A DNA stretch of 64,000 bases, from the NCBI GenBank assembly GCA_902786925.1, contig CADAEK010000003.1:62001-126000 (forward strand). Direction: 5' to 3'. The notes under the pieces were generated by a model. The model was given only the letters and a program-made list of their open reading frames with translations. It did no database searches and had not been told where the DNA came from. Of this stretch, positions 41,829 to 50,476 are shown in pieces (the stretch's first letter is position 1; each line of letters opens with the position of its first letter). The translations under genes and the position numbers were made by a program. Source of the stretch: an uncultured Bacteroidales bacterium (GTDB taxonomy: Bacteria; Bacteroidota; Bacteroidia; Bacteroidales; Bacteroidaceae).

Positions 41829-42245
41829 TTATGCCGGCAAACCTTCCATACGTTCCACAATGCGGTTCAGTACCTTCACCACACTCTTATTGACTGTACG
41901 GAAAGACGGCAAAGTGTCAGTGATGCACACAAAAGCCATAACCAAACGCACATTCTTATCTGCCATGGCATCCCAAAGAATATGCTTATTCAAGCGATAA
42001 GCCTCACGCACCAATCGCTTCATGCGGTTGCGGTCAACGGCATGACGGAAACGCTTCTTAGGGACAGAAACAAGGATAGAAACAGGAGGCAAAGCAGCAT
42101 CTGCACCGCTCTTCTCCGCCTTCTCCACCTGCATATAAACAACTCGCAGGGGAAATGCTGCCATAGAAGCATTTCCTCCTGCGAAAAGTTTATCAATGAG
42201 AATCTGGCTTGTCAGCCTTTCTGATTTCTTAAACGTATTATTCAT
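41829..42245 (-). CDS. rnpA: Ribonuclease P protein component RnpA
   Basis: RnpA is the protein subunit of RNase P, which matures tRNA 5' ends. The 138-aa protein has FKKSERLTSQILIDKLFAGG, VPKKRFRHAVDRNRMKRLVREAYR (the RNR signature, about residues 64-87) and a conserved C-terminal helix VVKVLNRIVER. The linker around residues 40-55 is slightly long and acidic (EKAEKSGADAALPP). Its ATG overlaps the hemD stop by one base (TAATG). The RNA subunit gene is not seen in this window. Confidence 0.94.
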   Translation of the reverse strand: MNNTFKKSERLTSQILIDKLFAGGNASMAAFPLRVVYMQVEKAEKSGADAALPPVSILVSVPKKRFRHAVDRNRMKRLVREAYRLNKHILWDAMADKNVRLVMAFVCITDTLPSFRTVNKSVVKVLNRIVERMEGLPA

Positions 42246-42979
42246 TACAGCGTTTTTGCATACGCCTCAATGATAGCTGGAACCGAGCGAAGCTCAGGAG
42301 TTGGCTGGAAATCCACATGAATGCCAGCCTCTTCAGCTGCCTTGATGGTCTTAGTGCCCAAGCAGGCTACTTTCACGTCGCCCTGCTCAAAGTCCGGGAA
42401 GTTCTTCATTAGCGAGTGAATACCCTCTGGAGAGAAGAACACCAACATGTTATAGTCAAACGCCTCATCTGGGGCAAAATCATTTGCCACTGTATAGTAC
42501 ATCACAGCCTCATCATGATCCAGTCCTGCCTCGTCAAGCATACGCCTCATGTCGTCAGTATGAACAGAAGACTGAGGAACGAAATACTTCTCCGTATGGT
42601 GCTTGGCCATAATAGGAATCAAGTCTGTAAGAAGTCCTGTCTCTGGGAAGAAGTTCTTACGCTTGCGGTACTGCACATATTTCTGGATGTACAAAGACAC
42701 CTGCTCTGACACACAGAAATACTTCATGTCATCAGGAATCGACACACGCAGCTCCTTGCACAAGGCAAAGAAGTGGTCGATAGCATGACGCGACGTGAAG
42801 ACAATCGCTGTGTGGCCTGGGATTGATACTTTCTGCTGGCGGAAGTCCTTCGCAGACATTGGATCAATCTTAATAAATGGTCGGAAAACCAAATCTACGT
42901 TGTATTTCTTTGCCACCTCATAATAGGGAGACTTCTCCGTTTGAGGTTTTGGCTGAGATACCAAGATTTTTGCTAACAT
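42245..42979 (-). CDS. hemD: Uroporphyrinogen-III synthase HemD
   Basis: HemD closes the tetrapyrrole ring with inversion of ring D. Its family is poorly conserved, and the call rests on the fold pattern and local gene order. The 244-aa protein begins LAKILVSQPKPQTEKSPYYEVA, has VFTSRHAIDHFFALC, CVSEQVSLYIQKYV, FVPQSSVHTDDMRRMLDEAG and LVFFSPEGIHSLMKNF, the two alternating alpha/beta domains expected. The ATG at 42979 overlaps the DUF4271 stop by one base (TAATG). Some Bacteroidales use heme or B12 routes only in part, so presence of hemD does not prove a full pathway. Confidence 0.85.
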   Translation of the reverse strand: MLAKILVSQPKPQTEKSPYYEVAKKYNVDLVFRPFIKIDPMSAKDFRQQKVSIPGHTAIVFTSRHAIDHFFALCKELRVSIPDDMKYFCVSEQVSLYIQKYVQYRKRKNFFPETGLLTDLIPIMAKHHTEKYFVPQSSVHTDDMRRMLDEAGLDHDEAVMYYTVANDFAPDEAFDYNMLVFFSPEGIHSLMKNFPDFEQGDVKVACLGTKTIKAAEEAGIHVDFQPTPELRSVPAIIEAYAKTL

Positions 42980-43773
42980 TAATATACAAAGTTTTGGACT
43001 ATAACACTTCTGCTTACCCACACCAACACGTCATTCGCAACGAGGGTAGGCAGCAACTCGACGGTGCAAAAGTACAAAATATTTAACAAATAGCCATCCG
43101 TCTGTGTCCGAAAGTTGATAAAAAGCTTATAAAACAATAGCGACTCGTACAAAAACACAACCATAATGACACATCCAGTGACAATTTCATGGCTCCACAC
43201 CGCACACACATCCAACAAGGTCAGCAGGTAGAATGGGAAGGCCGTCGTGGCTGTCATCAGCAAATAGCTGGACATCCAGCACTGGCTTGACTCGCTGTCA
43301 TAAAACACCCAGTTCACCAGCGAATACACCCAAGCCTTCACATAGACGGTTGCGAGCAGAACAAAAAAAGCACACACCAGCAATCCGTAAGACAGCGCTG
43401 TTCCGGCCTGCTCCACCTGCTCTTTCCAAAACATCACGGAGAGGCTTGCCACGCTGATTAAAATCAGCAAGAAGACATTCACCTTCCACTTCGTGTTGCT
43501 GGCTGCATTGGCATCCACATATAGTCTCTTAGACGTGAAGAAGTCCTTAAGACGGTAAACCAGTGCAGAGCGGTTCAGAAAGAGGATAGCAGCAATAGCC
43601 ATAAAAGCCACAGCCATCGCCACCATCACATAGCCATTATCCGCCACCACATCGCCACATTCCTGCATAGGCACCGTGTGGGAAGACACAGTCGCTCCCA
43701 CCTTGTAGAACTCCGTGACAGTCACCACGTTCGAGTCCGTTGCCGTCAGAATGCTGTCGTAGTCAGGCGTCAT
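42979..43773 (-). CDS. DUF4271 family membrane protein
   Basis: The 264-aa protein has a soluble N-terminal segment of about 45 residues and seven or so membrane helices, for example YVMVAMAVAFMAIAAILFL, VNVFLLILISVASLSVMFW and LSYGLLVCAFFVLLATVYV. It ends in a strongly conserved-looking helix pair with FFVL-like spacing. DUF4271 is a Bacteroidetes family regularly found upstream of hemD; its function is unknown to me. The ATG at 43773 is used, as the longer frame begins with TTG. It lies 35 bp after metK, and its stop overlaps the hemD start. Confidence 0.85.
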   Translation of the reverse strand: MTPDYDSILTATDSNVVTVTEFYKVGATVSSHTVPMQECGDVVADNGYVMVAMAVAFMAIAAILFLNRSALVYRLKDFFTSKRLYVDANAASNTKWKVNVFLLILISVASLSVMFWKEQVEQAGTALSYGLLVCAFFVLLATVYVKAWVYSLVNWVFYDSESSQCWMSSYLLMTATTAFPFYLLTLLDVCAVWSHEIVTGCVIMVVFLYESLLFYKLFINFRTQTDGYLLNILYFCTVELLPTLVANDVLVWVSRSVIVQNFVY

Positions 43774-43808
43774 GATTCTGTACAATCACCTCTCTTCTCT
43801 ATCTGTGC

Positions 43809-45134
43809 TTACAGACCGAAGCACTTCTTGATTTGAGGTTGGAGCTTCTCCGTCTCCTCCCAAGGGAAAAGAGTCACAGTCACTTCCTTGTCGCCCTGAT
43901 AGCGGTTGCTGAACTTCTTCACCACCGTCTCAGTCTTTCTGCCGAAGTGTCCATACGAAGCAGTTTCCAGATAAATAGGCTTGCGCAAGTCGAAACGAGT
44001 CTCGATAGCCTTTGGACGCAAGTCAAAAATCTCGTCAATCTTTTTAGCAATCTCACCATCCGACAGCGCTACCTTAGCCGTACCGTACGTGTTCACGTAG
44101 ATGCTCACAGGACGAGCCACACCAATAGCGTAACTCAACTGCACCAGCATTTCATCAGCTACACCAGCAACCACCAAATTCTTGGCGATATGGCGTGCCG
44201 CATAAGCTGCAGAACGGTCCACCTTGCTGGGGTCCTTTCCAGAGAAAGCACCACCACCATGCGCACCACGCCCACCGTATGTATCCACAATAATCTTACG
44301 ACCTGTCAGACCGGTATCACCATGAGGGCCACCAATCACAAACTTACCTGTTGGATTCACATGATACGTGATGCCATCCTTGAAGAGTGCCTTCACCTTA
44401 TCATCATCCATCTCGGCAATCACACGTGGAATCAGCACGTTGATGACATCCTCCTTGATGCGCTGAAGCATCTTCTCGTCTGCCTCTTCCTGCGTCTTGA
44501 CATCCTTGCCGTCCACCAGCACAAACTCATCATGCTGGGTGCTCACCACAATTGTGTGGATGCGCAGAGGCTTGTTGTCGTCTCCATACTCGATGGTCAC
44601 CTGGCTCTTAGCATCAGGGCGCAGGTATGTAGCCACCCTTCCGTTAGGACGCACATATGTCATCACCTTGCCTTCACGGCGGATATCAGCCAACACGCGC
44701 AAGATACGGTGAGACAAGTCCAGCGACAGCGGCATGCAGTTTTCCGTCTCGTTCGTTGCATAGCCAAACATCATGCCCTGGTCGCCAGCACCCTGGTCTT
44801 CAGGATTCTCGCGCTCCACACCACGGTTGATGTCACCACTCTGCTCGTGGATAGCGTTCAGCACACCACAGCTTTCGCCATCAAACTTATAAGAAGACTT
44901 CGTGTAACCAATCTTGTTGATGGTCTCACGAGCCACCTCCTGCAGGTCCACATACGCATTGCTTTTCACCTCACCAGCTACCACCACCTGGCCCGTAGTG
45001 ACCAGCGTTTCGCAAGCCACCTTCGAGTTAGGGTCATATGCCAACAAGTTATCCAGTACAGCGTCACTAATCTGGTCGGCCACTTTGTCTGGATGTCCTT
45101 CCGAAACCGATTCAGATGTAAATAAATATCCCAT
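43809..45134 (-). CDS. metK: S-adenosylmethionine synthase MetK
   Basis: MetK makes SAM from methionine and ATP. The 441-aa protein has [20 protein letters not shown] at the start, the ATP/methionine motif [29 protein letters not shown], and [22 protein letters not shown], given in part. It is somewhat longer than the E. coli enzyme (384 aa), as is normal in Bacteroidetes. The start is ATG 45134. It is the first gene of a run metK, DUF4271, hemD, rnpA, yidD, tatD with overlaps or short gaps, so a SAM-sensing leader upstream could affect all of them. Confidence 0.97.
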   Translation of the reverse strand: MGYLFTSESVSEGHPDKVADQISDAVLDNLLAYDPNSKVACETLVTTGQVVVAGEVKSNAYVDLQEVARETINKIGYTKSSYKFDGESCGVLNAIHEQSGDINRGVERENPEDQGAGDQGMMFGYATNETENCMPLSLDLSHRILRVLADIRREGKVMTYVRPNGRVATYLRPDAKSQVTIEYGDDNKPLRIHTIVVSTQHDEFVLVDGKDVKTQEEADEKMLQRIKEDVINVLIPRVIAEMDDDKVKALFKDGITYHVNPTGKFVIGGPHGDTGLTGRKIIVDTYGGRGAHGGGAFSGKDPSKVDRSAAYAARHIAKNLVVAGVADEMLVQLSYAIGVARPVSIYVNTYGTAKVALSDGEIAKKIDEIFDLRPKAIETRFDLRKPIYLETASYGHFGRKTETVVKKFSNRYQGDKEVTVTLFPWEETEKLQPQIKKCFGL

Positions 45135-45221
45135 AGTCAATGAATAATTAAAAATAAATAATTAACAATGTATGGGGAAGATTGGGAGAACATGCACCGA
45201 CAAAACACCGCCTCCCGCAGA

Positions 45222-45284
45222 GGCTATCCTTTGTCGTTTTAGCATTTTTTACTGTGGTTGCAAGCAGCCCAAATCTATCCACAT
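45222..45284 (-). promoter_or_regulatory. SAM-II riboswitch in the metK leader
   Basis: The minus strand shows the ordered SAM-II (metA motif) landmarks. TGTGG (45283-45279) pairs with CCACA (45257-45253) as P1. Inside it are GATTTG and CTTGCA. After it come TAAAAAA, GCTAAA (45243-45238) and AAAGG (45232-45228), as in the pseudoknot 3' strand. GGCT in the loop can pair with AGCC at 45225-45222. The same AGCC is also part of a downstream hairpin (GCCTC/GAGGC at 45210-45224) followed by GGTGTTTTG, so two exclusive folds are possible. The leader is about 155 nt. The call rests on remembered consensus. Confidence 0.72.
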
Positions 45285-45298
45285 TTTGAAAATCGCTG

Positions 45299-45329
45299 CA
45301 AAGATACGGATAAGTGCGCACTCTACAAA
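45299..45329 (-). promoter_or_regulatory. Promoter of the metK operon
   Basis: The minus strand reads TTTG (45329-45326), a 19-nt spacer and TATCTTTG (45306-45299), the best Bacteroidetes promoter in the window. It lies directly upstream of the riboswitch. Confidence 0.82.
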
Positions 45330-45450
45330 AAGAAAGAGTGGAAAAATGGCATTCATAGACAAAGACATATGCTATTCTGGCACGCATTGTCTTCAGCCGA
45401 GAACAATAGGAGATTTAGGACAACGGTCGCTGCACTTGGGCAGACACAAA

Positions 45451-45476
45451 GCGGCACACCCGAAGGGGTGCGCCGC
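45451..45476 (-). terminator. Probable terminator of the 45544-47124 lipoprotein gene
   Basis: On the minus strand GCGGC-G-CACCC pairs with GGGTG-T-GCCGC around a CTTC loop and is followed by TTTGTGT, a weak U tract. It lies 67 bp after the stop. The 409-bp gap 45135-45543 holds this, the metK promoter and the riboswitch. Confidence 0.55.
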
Positions 45477-45543
45477 AGACTTTATGGTATGAGATGTTTG
45501 CTGAGTCAGCAAGAGATACTCTTGTCAATGTCAGAATGACTCG

Positions 45544-47124
45544 CTATTTCACCATCTTGTCCAGATTCTTCATCAGCTGGATATCGATGGGAGTAAGTGG
45601 GGTGTAGGTGTCGTATTCTGACTCATCATCTAATACGTTTCCCAGACGAAGCTCATTGTTCTTGACAGTCCACCAATAGAGTTCCGTGTCATCGAAATTC
45701 TTCTTGTTCACATGCACTTCTATCACTTGACCATCATATTCATCGGTGTCGGCATCGCCAACTACCACTGTTTCTGTGGTACGCTTGCAGTTCTTATCCC
45801 CATCAAATATGTAGCACGTGGAGGTGAGAGTACCATCATCGCTAATCTGAAGCATCTTGTAGATGTATTCCCCATCTTCCACGCTGGAGCCAAACCATCT
45901 GCCCACATAGTCGTTGCCTTGTATTCTGCGGTCAAACTCACTTATCAGCTGCAATTCCGCAGTTGAGGGACGGTGGAAACGGAAGGAAAAATCGCTTTCG
46001 GGAGAGTAGCAAATCAGTCCATCGTTCGTCAGGACGTAGCGGTCAATCTCAAGGTCGTCTTCGCCGTCATCAAAGGCGAGGGTGCCTGCTTCCTTGTCAA
46101 CAGTATAGATTGCGTGGCGACGAATGCGCTCATCATAAGAAACGGGGTGATCGGGATAAATCCAATAGGTCGTATTGACGGCAACGCCATCCTCAGTCAA
46201 ATTGAGGAGTGCATAGAATTTCCGGGGTTCGCCATCTATGACAGACTCCACGACTGTCATCCATTGGCCCGTGAGCGTTTCTGTCACATCCGATTCAGAG
46301 CCATCCACGCGGTTCATGCTGAAAGTGGTGGTATAAGTAGAGCCGTCAGCTTTCTGACGAAGAGCCGTCCACTCCATGACGCCGTTCTTGATAGACTTGA
46401 TTTCCCAGCTTTCGCGCTTCTCCGTGTCGTCGCCTACATTTTTCCAACGCGAGCAGAGCAGGATGCCGTCAACATAATATTCGGACATGGTGTTTTCGCT
46501 GGCCACCCATCTGTTGTGTTCATCCAAACTGTAATAGACGAAGGTGCCGTCGGTCTTGAATTCCCAACGGTGCAACTTACCATCGGTATAGGTATCTTGG
46601 TCGCTGGTGTGACGTCCTTCCCAAGTGCCAATAATGTCGGTAGAATAGTCATGAGTCACACGCACTTTATGCTCCTGCAACCCGCTCGTGACTCTGTATG
46701 ACTGGCCATCTACGAAGGTCTCGTTATTCACCACGAGACGCATGTCTTTGTCGGTAATAGAGAGAATATTGAGCTCCTGAGCAAACTTGATGTTGGCATC
46801 AGGAATTTCAACAGTCTGGGACAAGCGATTGCCATTGATGTTCAAACGGCCCTCGCAGCCATGCATCCAAATGTTCAAGTCACTGATAGCACTGATGGAC
46901 AGACTGTACAAGAATCTCGAGTCCGATTCGTAAGTCAGCACCTGCTTCGAGTCGGTAGGCACAGGCTTTCCGCCTACTTCGGCCATAATCCACTTGCCCT
47001 TGAGCTTTGCTGCCAGACGGCTTGCATCGGTTCCCGATGGGATGTCGTCGTCGCTACAGGATGTCAGCACATTTGTGCCACAGATAAGAAGGATGGCCAA
47101 CATCCATAGAATGTTCTTTTTCAT
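45544..47124 (-). CDS. Lipoprotein built of four lipocalin-like repeats
   Basis: The 526-aa protein has a lipoprotein signal ending VLTSC (Cys near residue 23). The mature part shows a segment of the kind GxW near the start of each of four blocks: LKGKWIMAEVGGK (about residue 42), IIGTWEGRHTSDQD (about 164), LTGQWMTVVESVIDG (about 286) and YVGRWFGSSVEDGEY (about 411). Each is followed by YxFxxDGTF-like strands such as WEFKTDGTFVYYSLDE and LQISDDGTLTSTCY. This is the pattern of lipocalin-like DUF4488/DUF5004-type Bacteroidetes domains, repeated in tandem. Ligand and role are unknown. It is on the outer membrane or cell surface by inference. Confidence 0.78.
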   Translation of the reverse strand: MKKNILWMLAILLICGTNVLTSCSDDDIPSGTDASRLAAKLKGKWIMAEVGGKPVPTDSKQVLTYESDSRFLYSLSISAISDLNIWMHGCEGRLNINGNRLSQTVEIPDANIKFAQELNILSITDKDMRLVVNNETFVDGQSYRVTSGLQEHKVRVTHDYSTDIIGTWEGRHTSDQDTYTDGKLHRWEFKTDGTFVYYSLDEHNRWVASENTMSEYYVDGILLCSRWKNVGDDTEKRESWEIKSIKNGVMEWTALRQKADGSTYTTTFSMNRVDGSESDVTETLTGQWMTVVESVIDGEPRKFYALLNLTEDGVAVNTTYWIYPDHPVSYDERIRRHAIYTVDKEAGTLAFDDGEDDLEIDRYVLTNDGLICYSPESDFSFRFHRPSTAELQLISEFDRRIQGNDYVGRWFGSSVEDGEYIYKMLQISDDGTLTSTCYIFDGDKNCKRTTETVVVGDADTDEYDGQVIEVHVNKKNFDDTELYWWTVKNNELRLGNVLDDESEYDTYTPLTPIDIQLMKNLDKMVK

Positions 47125-47156
47125 ATTATTTGCGATTTACAAGTTGTTAACGGCTA

Positions 47157-47164
47157 CAAAAATA
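47157..47164 (-). promoter_or_regulatory. -7 box of the lipocalin-repeat lipoprotein gene
   Basis: The minus strand reads TATTTTTG (TAnnTTTG), 32 bp upstream of the ATG. No -33 TTG is seen at normal spacing. Confidence 0.45.
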
Positions 47165-47350
47165 GCATTTTCACTTCTTAATTTAACATCATTTCACCTT
47201 AACTGAATACTTTTTAACCTTGTTTTATGACAATATGAACAATCTTCGTTCATTTTCATGATAAGCATTAGACCAATATAGCCCACATGAGTGTGCATAA
47301 AAGGCCCAACAGAGGAAGCCTTCAAAGAGGGGCACTGTATGCCACAAAAT

Positions 47351-47415
47351 CGGTGTGACTCACACCGCATAGGTCGGTCTGAGTCACACCGGCACCCCCG
47401 GTCTGAGTCACACCG
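47351..47415. repeat. 24-bp periodic palindromic element (family B, copy 2)
   Basis: Three 17-bp units start at 47351, 47375 and 47399, with spacers CATAGGT and GCACCCC. The first unit, CGGTGTGACTCACACCG, is palindromic and the others read CGGTCTGAGTCACACCG. The element matches the copy at 11774-11838 at 63 of 65 positions. It lies 77 bp after the stop of the secreted metalloprotease-like gene, in the 368-bp gap 47125-47492, where I see nothing else besides the promoter. Confidence 0.92.
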
Positions 47416-47492
47416 CCTGAGAGGCTGTGACTGCAGCGTTTGAGGGGTAGAAAAACCACATAACGGAAGAGGAAGTGTCTGGGCAAGTCTGT

Positions 47493-50246
47493 TTACTCCA
47501 CAATGACTTTATATGTGTCTGCTTTCCCGTGATGAGTGAACTTGAGGAAGTAAAGTCCATGGGGCAGGTTAGCCGGCAAGGTGTAGGAAAGTCCCTGTAG
47601 AGGGGCGTCATCGACCACAATGCCCGAAAGACCAAGCATATTGACGCGCACATCATTGCTATCAATGCCAGATGCGAGTTCGACAGTGACAGGACGACCA
47701 GCCTGGCAATAGCCCGTGAGGAGTTTCACGCCATTGGCACCGGGCACAGAGGAAGAGGACGCAGAGTCATCGGCTTGTTGCAGGGCATCGATGGCAAGGG
47801 CTATGTTGCGCTCCTCGCGTGCAGTCTCCTCATTGAATGACGGGTCGGTGAGGGTCTGCTCATTCAGGCTCCATTTGGTGTAGAGGTCTGCCACTTGCAA
47901 GGCTCCTTCGAGCAGACGGACACGATAATCGTAATGTGTCTTGCGCTGCTCGTCGCCAGTGTAAATGTAATCTGTGTTACACACCACGAAGAAGACCACA
48001 TTGTTGGCAGGACGGCTGGCAAGGTCTATCTGAGTCTTTCCGCAGCGGACGGGTTGCGAATAGTGGCATGTTCCATCCTTGGTCACATAACATAGCTGGG
48101 CACGCATCTCGGTGTTCTGAGGCAGGAACTCAACCGTAGCGCTGGCAGCCTCGGAATCGACATGAATCGGAATGATGTTGGCACCAGACCAACCAGGATT
48201 AGTGAGCGTGTCGGGCGCCATCCAGCCATCAGCAGAGTTCTTTTTCAAACCTTGATAAGGAGTAAGCTTGAAGGGAGCCACATTTATCCAGTAGGGTTCC
48301 CACTCAGGCTTGACAACTGTGCCAATGTTTCCGTTCATCACATTTCGGTAGCCCTTTTTCCAGCCACCGATATCGAAGGTAGCCATACGGGCACGATACT
48401 GGAGGATGAGCTGGCGCATTGTCTCATCGCCCAGATACTCGCCAATGCCCTTGAGCACATAGTCCTCACAGTTGCGCCAAATCCACGGGATGCTGCCTTT
48501 CCCGCATATTTCACCAAGGATGATGGGGAAAGAGTTGCCATACTGGGTTCCGCCCAAAAGATTGCGCCACGTGCAGATTTGCTGGCCACTGCCGTTGTAC
48601 ATGTTGACGCCCTCGGCCTGTGGACCGCCAAAGGAACCGTCTTGCAACCAGCCAGAGTAGCACTCGATGGGCATGAAAGGAGCCACAAGCGGACAAGCGT
48701 CAAGGAAACCTGGGTCGCCATAGCGGTTGTAGCGCTCAGTGTTCATGGCACTTTGCAGCCAAGTGTTGCCCGCCTCGTGGAACCAGCTGGAACGCCGGCA
48801 ATGATTGAGGTCGGCAAAGATGGCATGAATACCCTCATGAATCATGGCCTCACGCTGGTAGTCGCCATCGCTCCACTTCTTGTCTGCATCATCGCGGAAA
48901 CGGGAGAATGGATAGTAAGAGGCATACACACAAGGCCACCCGCCGATAGCGCTCTGGTATCCACCCTTCTCGGTGTTGGAGGTATTGTCCTGCTGCAGAC
49001 CGGAGCCAAAGATATAGACAAGGGAACGGTAGCCATTGCGCGCACGGAGGTCGGGCGGCCACCCCATCTGCTCACGGATGTAGCCGAAATCGTCGTCATA
49101 CTTCTTCATCATGTTCTCGGCACACTTCCTCACTTCTTCCGAATCGGGGTCGCCCGCTTCGGCATTCAAGTTGCTGCCCCAGCACACGGTCCACCACTCG
49201 CCGTTTACCCAATGAGTTGCTTTGCCGCTGCGATCGGTGGCAGACACGTCATCACGGTTCCTGGTAGGCTTCTCATAGACTCCATAATTATATTGCGGGT
49301 CCTGTTTCCAGTCGTGCGAGAACTGCGGAACCCGCCCTTCCCAAAAGAAAGGGGTTCCTAAAGGGGCTTCTTGCACATCCACATAGATACGAAGGTTGCT
49401 TTGAGAAAAGACGTGTCCCTCTGCATCCTTGTAGCGCACATCGCAGTAGTAATAACCGCCATCGCTAATCTGGGCACTCTCAGTGAGCACAAACTCAGGA
49501 TTGGCTTTGGACACGCGCAGACTCTTCTTTTTGGCATCCTTATAAGCTACACGATAAACGGTATTGGGAGAGCGGTCGGCACAACTGAAGGATATCTTGT
49601 CGCCTACCATCACTTGAATGTAGTGCTGAGGAAGCCACTCTCCCTCGTTCTGGCGCACAAGAGGCTGCACTTTCCACACATCGATTTCATCCTTCCGATG
49701 CTCAAGCACCTCCTCGTAGGGAGGCTGATCGGTGTCTATGCGCTCAGCTGAGCCCATAGTGACATTGAACACGTATTCGACAGTGTCAGTACCCATGACA
49801 AAAAGCTGAGTGAAGGAATAGGAATCACCTGTGTTCACATAGGGCACACCCTTCAAGTTGCTGCCCGTGCGGTGAATGAGATGGAAGTACCCATCCTCGT
49901 ATTTGCATGCCACACGACGGTTTCCGTTCTCGGCAGTGACCACTACACTGCCTGAGGTGAACCAGTAGCCATGAGCGCCATAGGAAACGGCGCTGGAGAT
50001 GGTGCCTTTACTGCCCGATTTGGCGAGGAACTTGACAGAACCTGCCGCAAGAGCCTTGAAGAAGGCTTCTTCGGACGAGAGCTGGAAGGCCTCAACTAGC
50101 ACATTCGTGCTCACACGCATGAGTGCAGGTTGGCTTTCTGTCTTTGCCACATCGCGGACGATGTCGGTAGTGTAGATTTGTTTCGCCCCTGCGAAACTGA
50201 TGGCCACATAGCATACCATCAAGAGAGTCAGTAAATTTTTCTTCAT
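47493..50246 (-). CDS. Secreted putative zinc metalloprotease with Ig-like domain and T9SS-like C-terminus
   Basis: The 917-aa protein has a signal peptide (LLMVCYVAISFAGA) and an Ig-like region around residues 205-290 with KISFSCADRS and SDGGYYYCDVRY. Near residue 470, IHEGIHAIFADLNH contains HExxH, followed within 20 residues by WFHEAGNTW, a possible third ligand Glu, as in gluzincins. The last 70 residues (VRVNMLGLSGIVVD, then LPHGLYFLKF and DTYKVIVE) look like the C-terminal sorting domain of type IX secreted proteins. The central region contains many Trp and Gly residues. I do not recognise a named peptidase family, so activity is inferred from the motif. Confidence 0.75.
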   Translation of the reverse strand: MKKNLLTLLMVCYVAISFAGAKQIYTTDIVRDVAKTESQPALMRVSTNVLVEAFQLSSEEAFFKALAAGSVKFLAKSGSKGTISSAVSYGAHGYWFTSGSVVVTAENGNRRVACKYEDGYFHLIHRTGSNLKGVPYVNTGDSYSFTQLFVMGTDTVEYVFNVTMGSAERIDTDQPPYEEVLEHRKDEIDVWKVQPLVRQNEGEWLPQHYIQVMVGDKISFSCADRSPNTVYRVAYKDAKKKSLRVSKANPEFVLTESAQISDGGYYYCDVRYKDAEGHVFSQSNLRIYVDVQEAPLGTPFFWEGRVPQFSHDWKQDPQYNYGVYEKPTRNRDDVSATDRSGKATHWVNGEWWTVCWGSNLNAEAGDPDSEEVRKCAENMMKKYDDDFGYIREQMGWPPDLRARNGYRSLVYIFGSGLQQDNTSNTEKGGYQSAIGGWPCVYASYYPFSRFRDDADKKWSDGDYQREAMIHEGIHAIFADLNHCRRSSWFHEAGNTWLQSAMNTERYNRYGDPGFLDACPLVAPFMPIECYSGWLQDGSFGGPQAEGVNMYNGSGQQICTWRNLLGGTQYGNSFPIILGEICGKGSIPWIWRNCEDYVLKGIGEYLGDETMRQLILQYRARMATFDIGGWKKGYRNVMNGNIGTVVKPEWEPYWINVAPFKLTPYQGLKKNSADGWMAPDTLTNPGWSGANIIPIHVDSEAASATVEFLPQNTEMRAQLCYVTKDGTCHYSQPVRCGKTQIDLASRPANNVVFFVVCNTDYIYTGDEQRKTHYDYRVRLLEGALQVADLYTKWSLNEQTLTDPSFNEETAREERNIALAIDALQQADDSASSSSVPGANGVKLLTGYCQAGRPVTVELASGIDSNDVRVNMLGLSGIVVDDAPLQGLSYTLPANLPHGLYFLKFTHHGKADTYKVIVE

Positions 50247-50283
50247 AGGAATCTAGCTATTAGTTAGTCGTTGATTGTCAGCA

Positions 50284-50291
50284 CAAATGTA
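50284..50291 (-). promoter_or_regulatory. -7 box of the secreted metalloprotease-like gene
   Basis: The minus strand reads TACATTTG (TAnnTTTG), 37 bp upstream of the ATG. The bases just beyond it form a strong hairpin (50309-50351). Confidence 0.5.
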
Positions 50292-50308
50292 GAGGATTCT
50301 CACCAAAC

Positions 50309-50351
50309 AAAAGGTCTTGCCTACAGACTTTTTTCGTAGGCAAGACCTTTT
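50309..50351. other. Perfect 16-bp hairpin between divergent promoters
   Basis: AAAAGGTCTTGCCTAC (50309-50324) pairs perfectly with GTAGGCAAGACCTTTT (50336-50351) around an 11-nt loop. It lies upstream of both the metalloprotease-like gene and the small His-rich lipoprotein gene. It could be an operator, or a terminator of an unseen transcript. On the plus strand TTTT and GG follow; on the minus strand TTTTG follows. Two direct repeats, TATGAATGGACGATTG and TATGAGTGGACGACTG, lie 19 bp apart at 50366 and 50385. The 333-bp gap 50247-50579 has no other feature I can support. Confidence 0.6.
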
Positions 50352-50476
50352 TTGGATAATTGTGATATGAATGGACGATTGTTGTATGAGTGGACGACTG
50401 GAGGGATTGAATACCCAAGATGGGGAAAAGACCGATACAGCGTAGGGATTTCTCGGAACTGTTTAGGAAAAAGGCT

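Noticed and set aside
43833-45125. Plus-strand 430-aa open frame across metK
   Set aside because: It is antisense to metK, a highly conserved gene. Long antisense frames arise from its codon bias.
45172-45539. Plus-strand small frames upstream of metK
   Set aside because: They overlap the metK promoter, the riboswitch and a terminator-like hairpin on the other strand and show no protein family features.
48162-49361. Plus-strand 399-aa open frame
   Set aside because: It is antisense to the secreted metalloprotease-like gene, which has a signal peptide, HExxH motif and promoter. The antisense product has no domain.
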